The position numbers and the translations under genes were made by a program. Below are positions 63,882-64,000 of a stretch of DNA of 64,000 nucleotides, one piece after another; the first letter of the stretch is position 1, and every line of letters starts with the position of its first letter. Below the pieces are notes generated by a model. That model did not search any database, had not been told where the DNA came from, and saw nothing but the letters and a program-made list of their open reading frames with translations. Source of the stretch: Brevibacterium ravenspurgense (GTDB taxonomy: Bacteria > Actinomycetota > Actinomycetes > Actinomycetales > Brevibacteriaceae); the NCBI RefSeq assembly GCF_001584615.1, contig NZ_LQQC01000012.1:232954-296953 (forward strand), read 5' to 3'.

Positions 63882-64000
63882 TTAGCTGACGCGGCGTATG
63901 CTTGTGGTTGGTGGGGTGTGTGGGTGGGGTTGTTCTTCGATTTTGCGGGTTTTGGTTGCGGCGAGTCGGTTCAGTTCGTTTTGGATGCGGGTTATTTCGC
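63882..64000 (-). CDS. C-terminal end of a probable transposase (partial)
   Basis: A minus-strand frame open to the window edge, ending TAA at 63882-63884. The 38 visible residues start with a helix, EITRIQNELNRLAATKTRKIEE, and end in a His/Pro/Thr-rich tail (PHPHTPPTTSIRRVS). Tandem repeats directly after the stop and the different base composition suggest the end of an insertion sequence. The family cannot be assigned from this piece. Confidence 0.4.
   Translation of the reverse strand, partial: EITRIQNELNRLAATKTRKIEEQPHPHTPPTTSIRRVS

Overview
The window reads as an ordinary chromosomal stretch of a high-GC, Gram-positive actinobacterium (Actinomycetota, probably Micrococcales; a Brevibacterium-like genus is a guess). 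The reasons are gene content and signals: a YkoEDC-type thiamine-precursor ECF transporter under a TPP riboswitch, a RamB-type regulator divergent from isocitrate lyase, an aminoacyl-phospholipid synthase with a coupled esterase, a branched-chain 2-oxoacid dehydrogenase E1a-E1b-E2 operon, TTGTCCACA-type DnaA boxes and several apparently leaderless promoters. Genes are densely packed; no intergenic gap exceeds about 265 bases, and I saw no rRNA, tRNA or CRISPR array.

Layout. 1-3.7 kb: tail of a TauE/SafE permease, then a NUDIX hydrolase translationally coupled to a large PLD-helicase-DUF3427 protein. 3.8-7.8 kb: TPP riboswitch and thiamine/HMP transporter with two tandem YkoE S-components. 7.9-12.3 kb: DUF445 protein, dnaB, small membrane protein, malonate transporter madLM. 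12.3-17.3 kb (minus): GNAT, fadA-fadB beta-oxidation pair with a perfect palindromic operator, alpha/beta hydrolase. 17.5-23 kb: aminoacyl-lipid synthase, membrane esterase, SulP transporter. 23-25.9 kb: an A+T-richer islet with a divergent QueC-like protein, an MFS exporter, a frameshifted secreted-protein gene and a small membrane protein. 25.9-36.8 kb: uridine kinase, aminotransferase, TRIC-like channel, DUF421, Rieske lipoprotein, an OtsB-GH15 fusion, a two-component system and a CaiB/BaiF CoA-transferase. 36.9-46.7 kb: copper ATPase and chaperone, then a hydantoinase hyuA-hyuB pair with a divergent PucR regulator, bracketed by two copies of a small membrane-protein gene. 46.7-54.4 kb: second SulP, RamB, aceA and a malate-synthase homologue. 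54.4-64 kb: purB-recQ, a WXG-like three-gene cassette, the bkd operon and the edge of a probable insertion sequence.

The most unusual points are: (i) the malate-synthase homologue next to aceA lacks the residues that bind metal and act as catalytic base in known malate synthases; (ii) between aceA and that gene lies a long hairpin whose loop is three 22-bp tandem repeats; (iii) an isolated QueC-like protein that has lost the FVPGRN motif is paired with an exporter in a probably transferred islet; (iv) a compact operon joins a WXG100-like protein, an unknown protein and a serine-hydrolase effector candidate, preceded by two inverted DnaA boxes shared with recQ. Metabolically the window links fatty-acid and branched-chain acid catabolism (fadAB, caiB, bkd, aceA/ramB) with import of anions and thiamine precursors.
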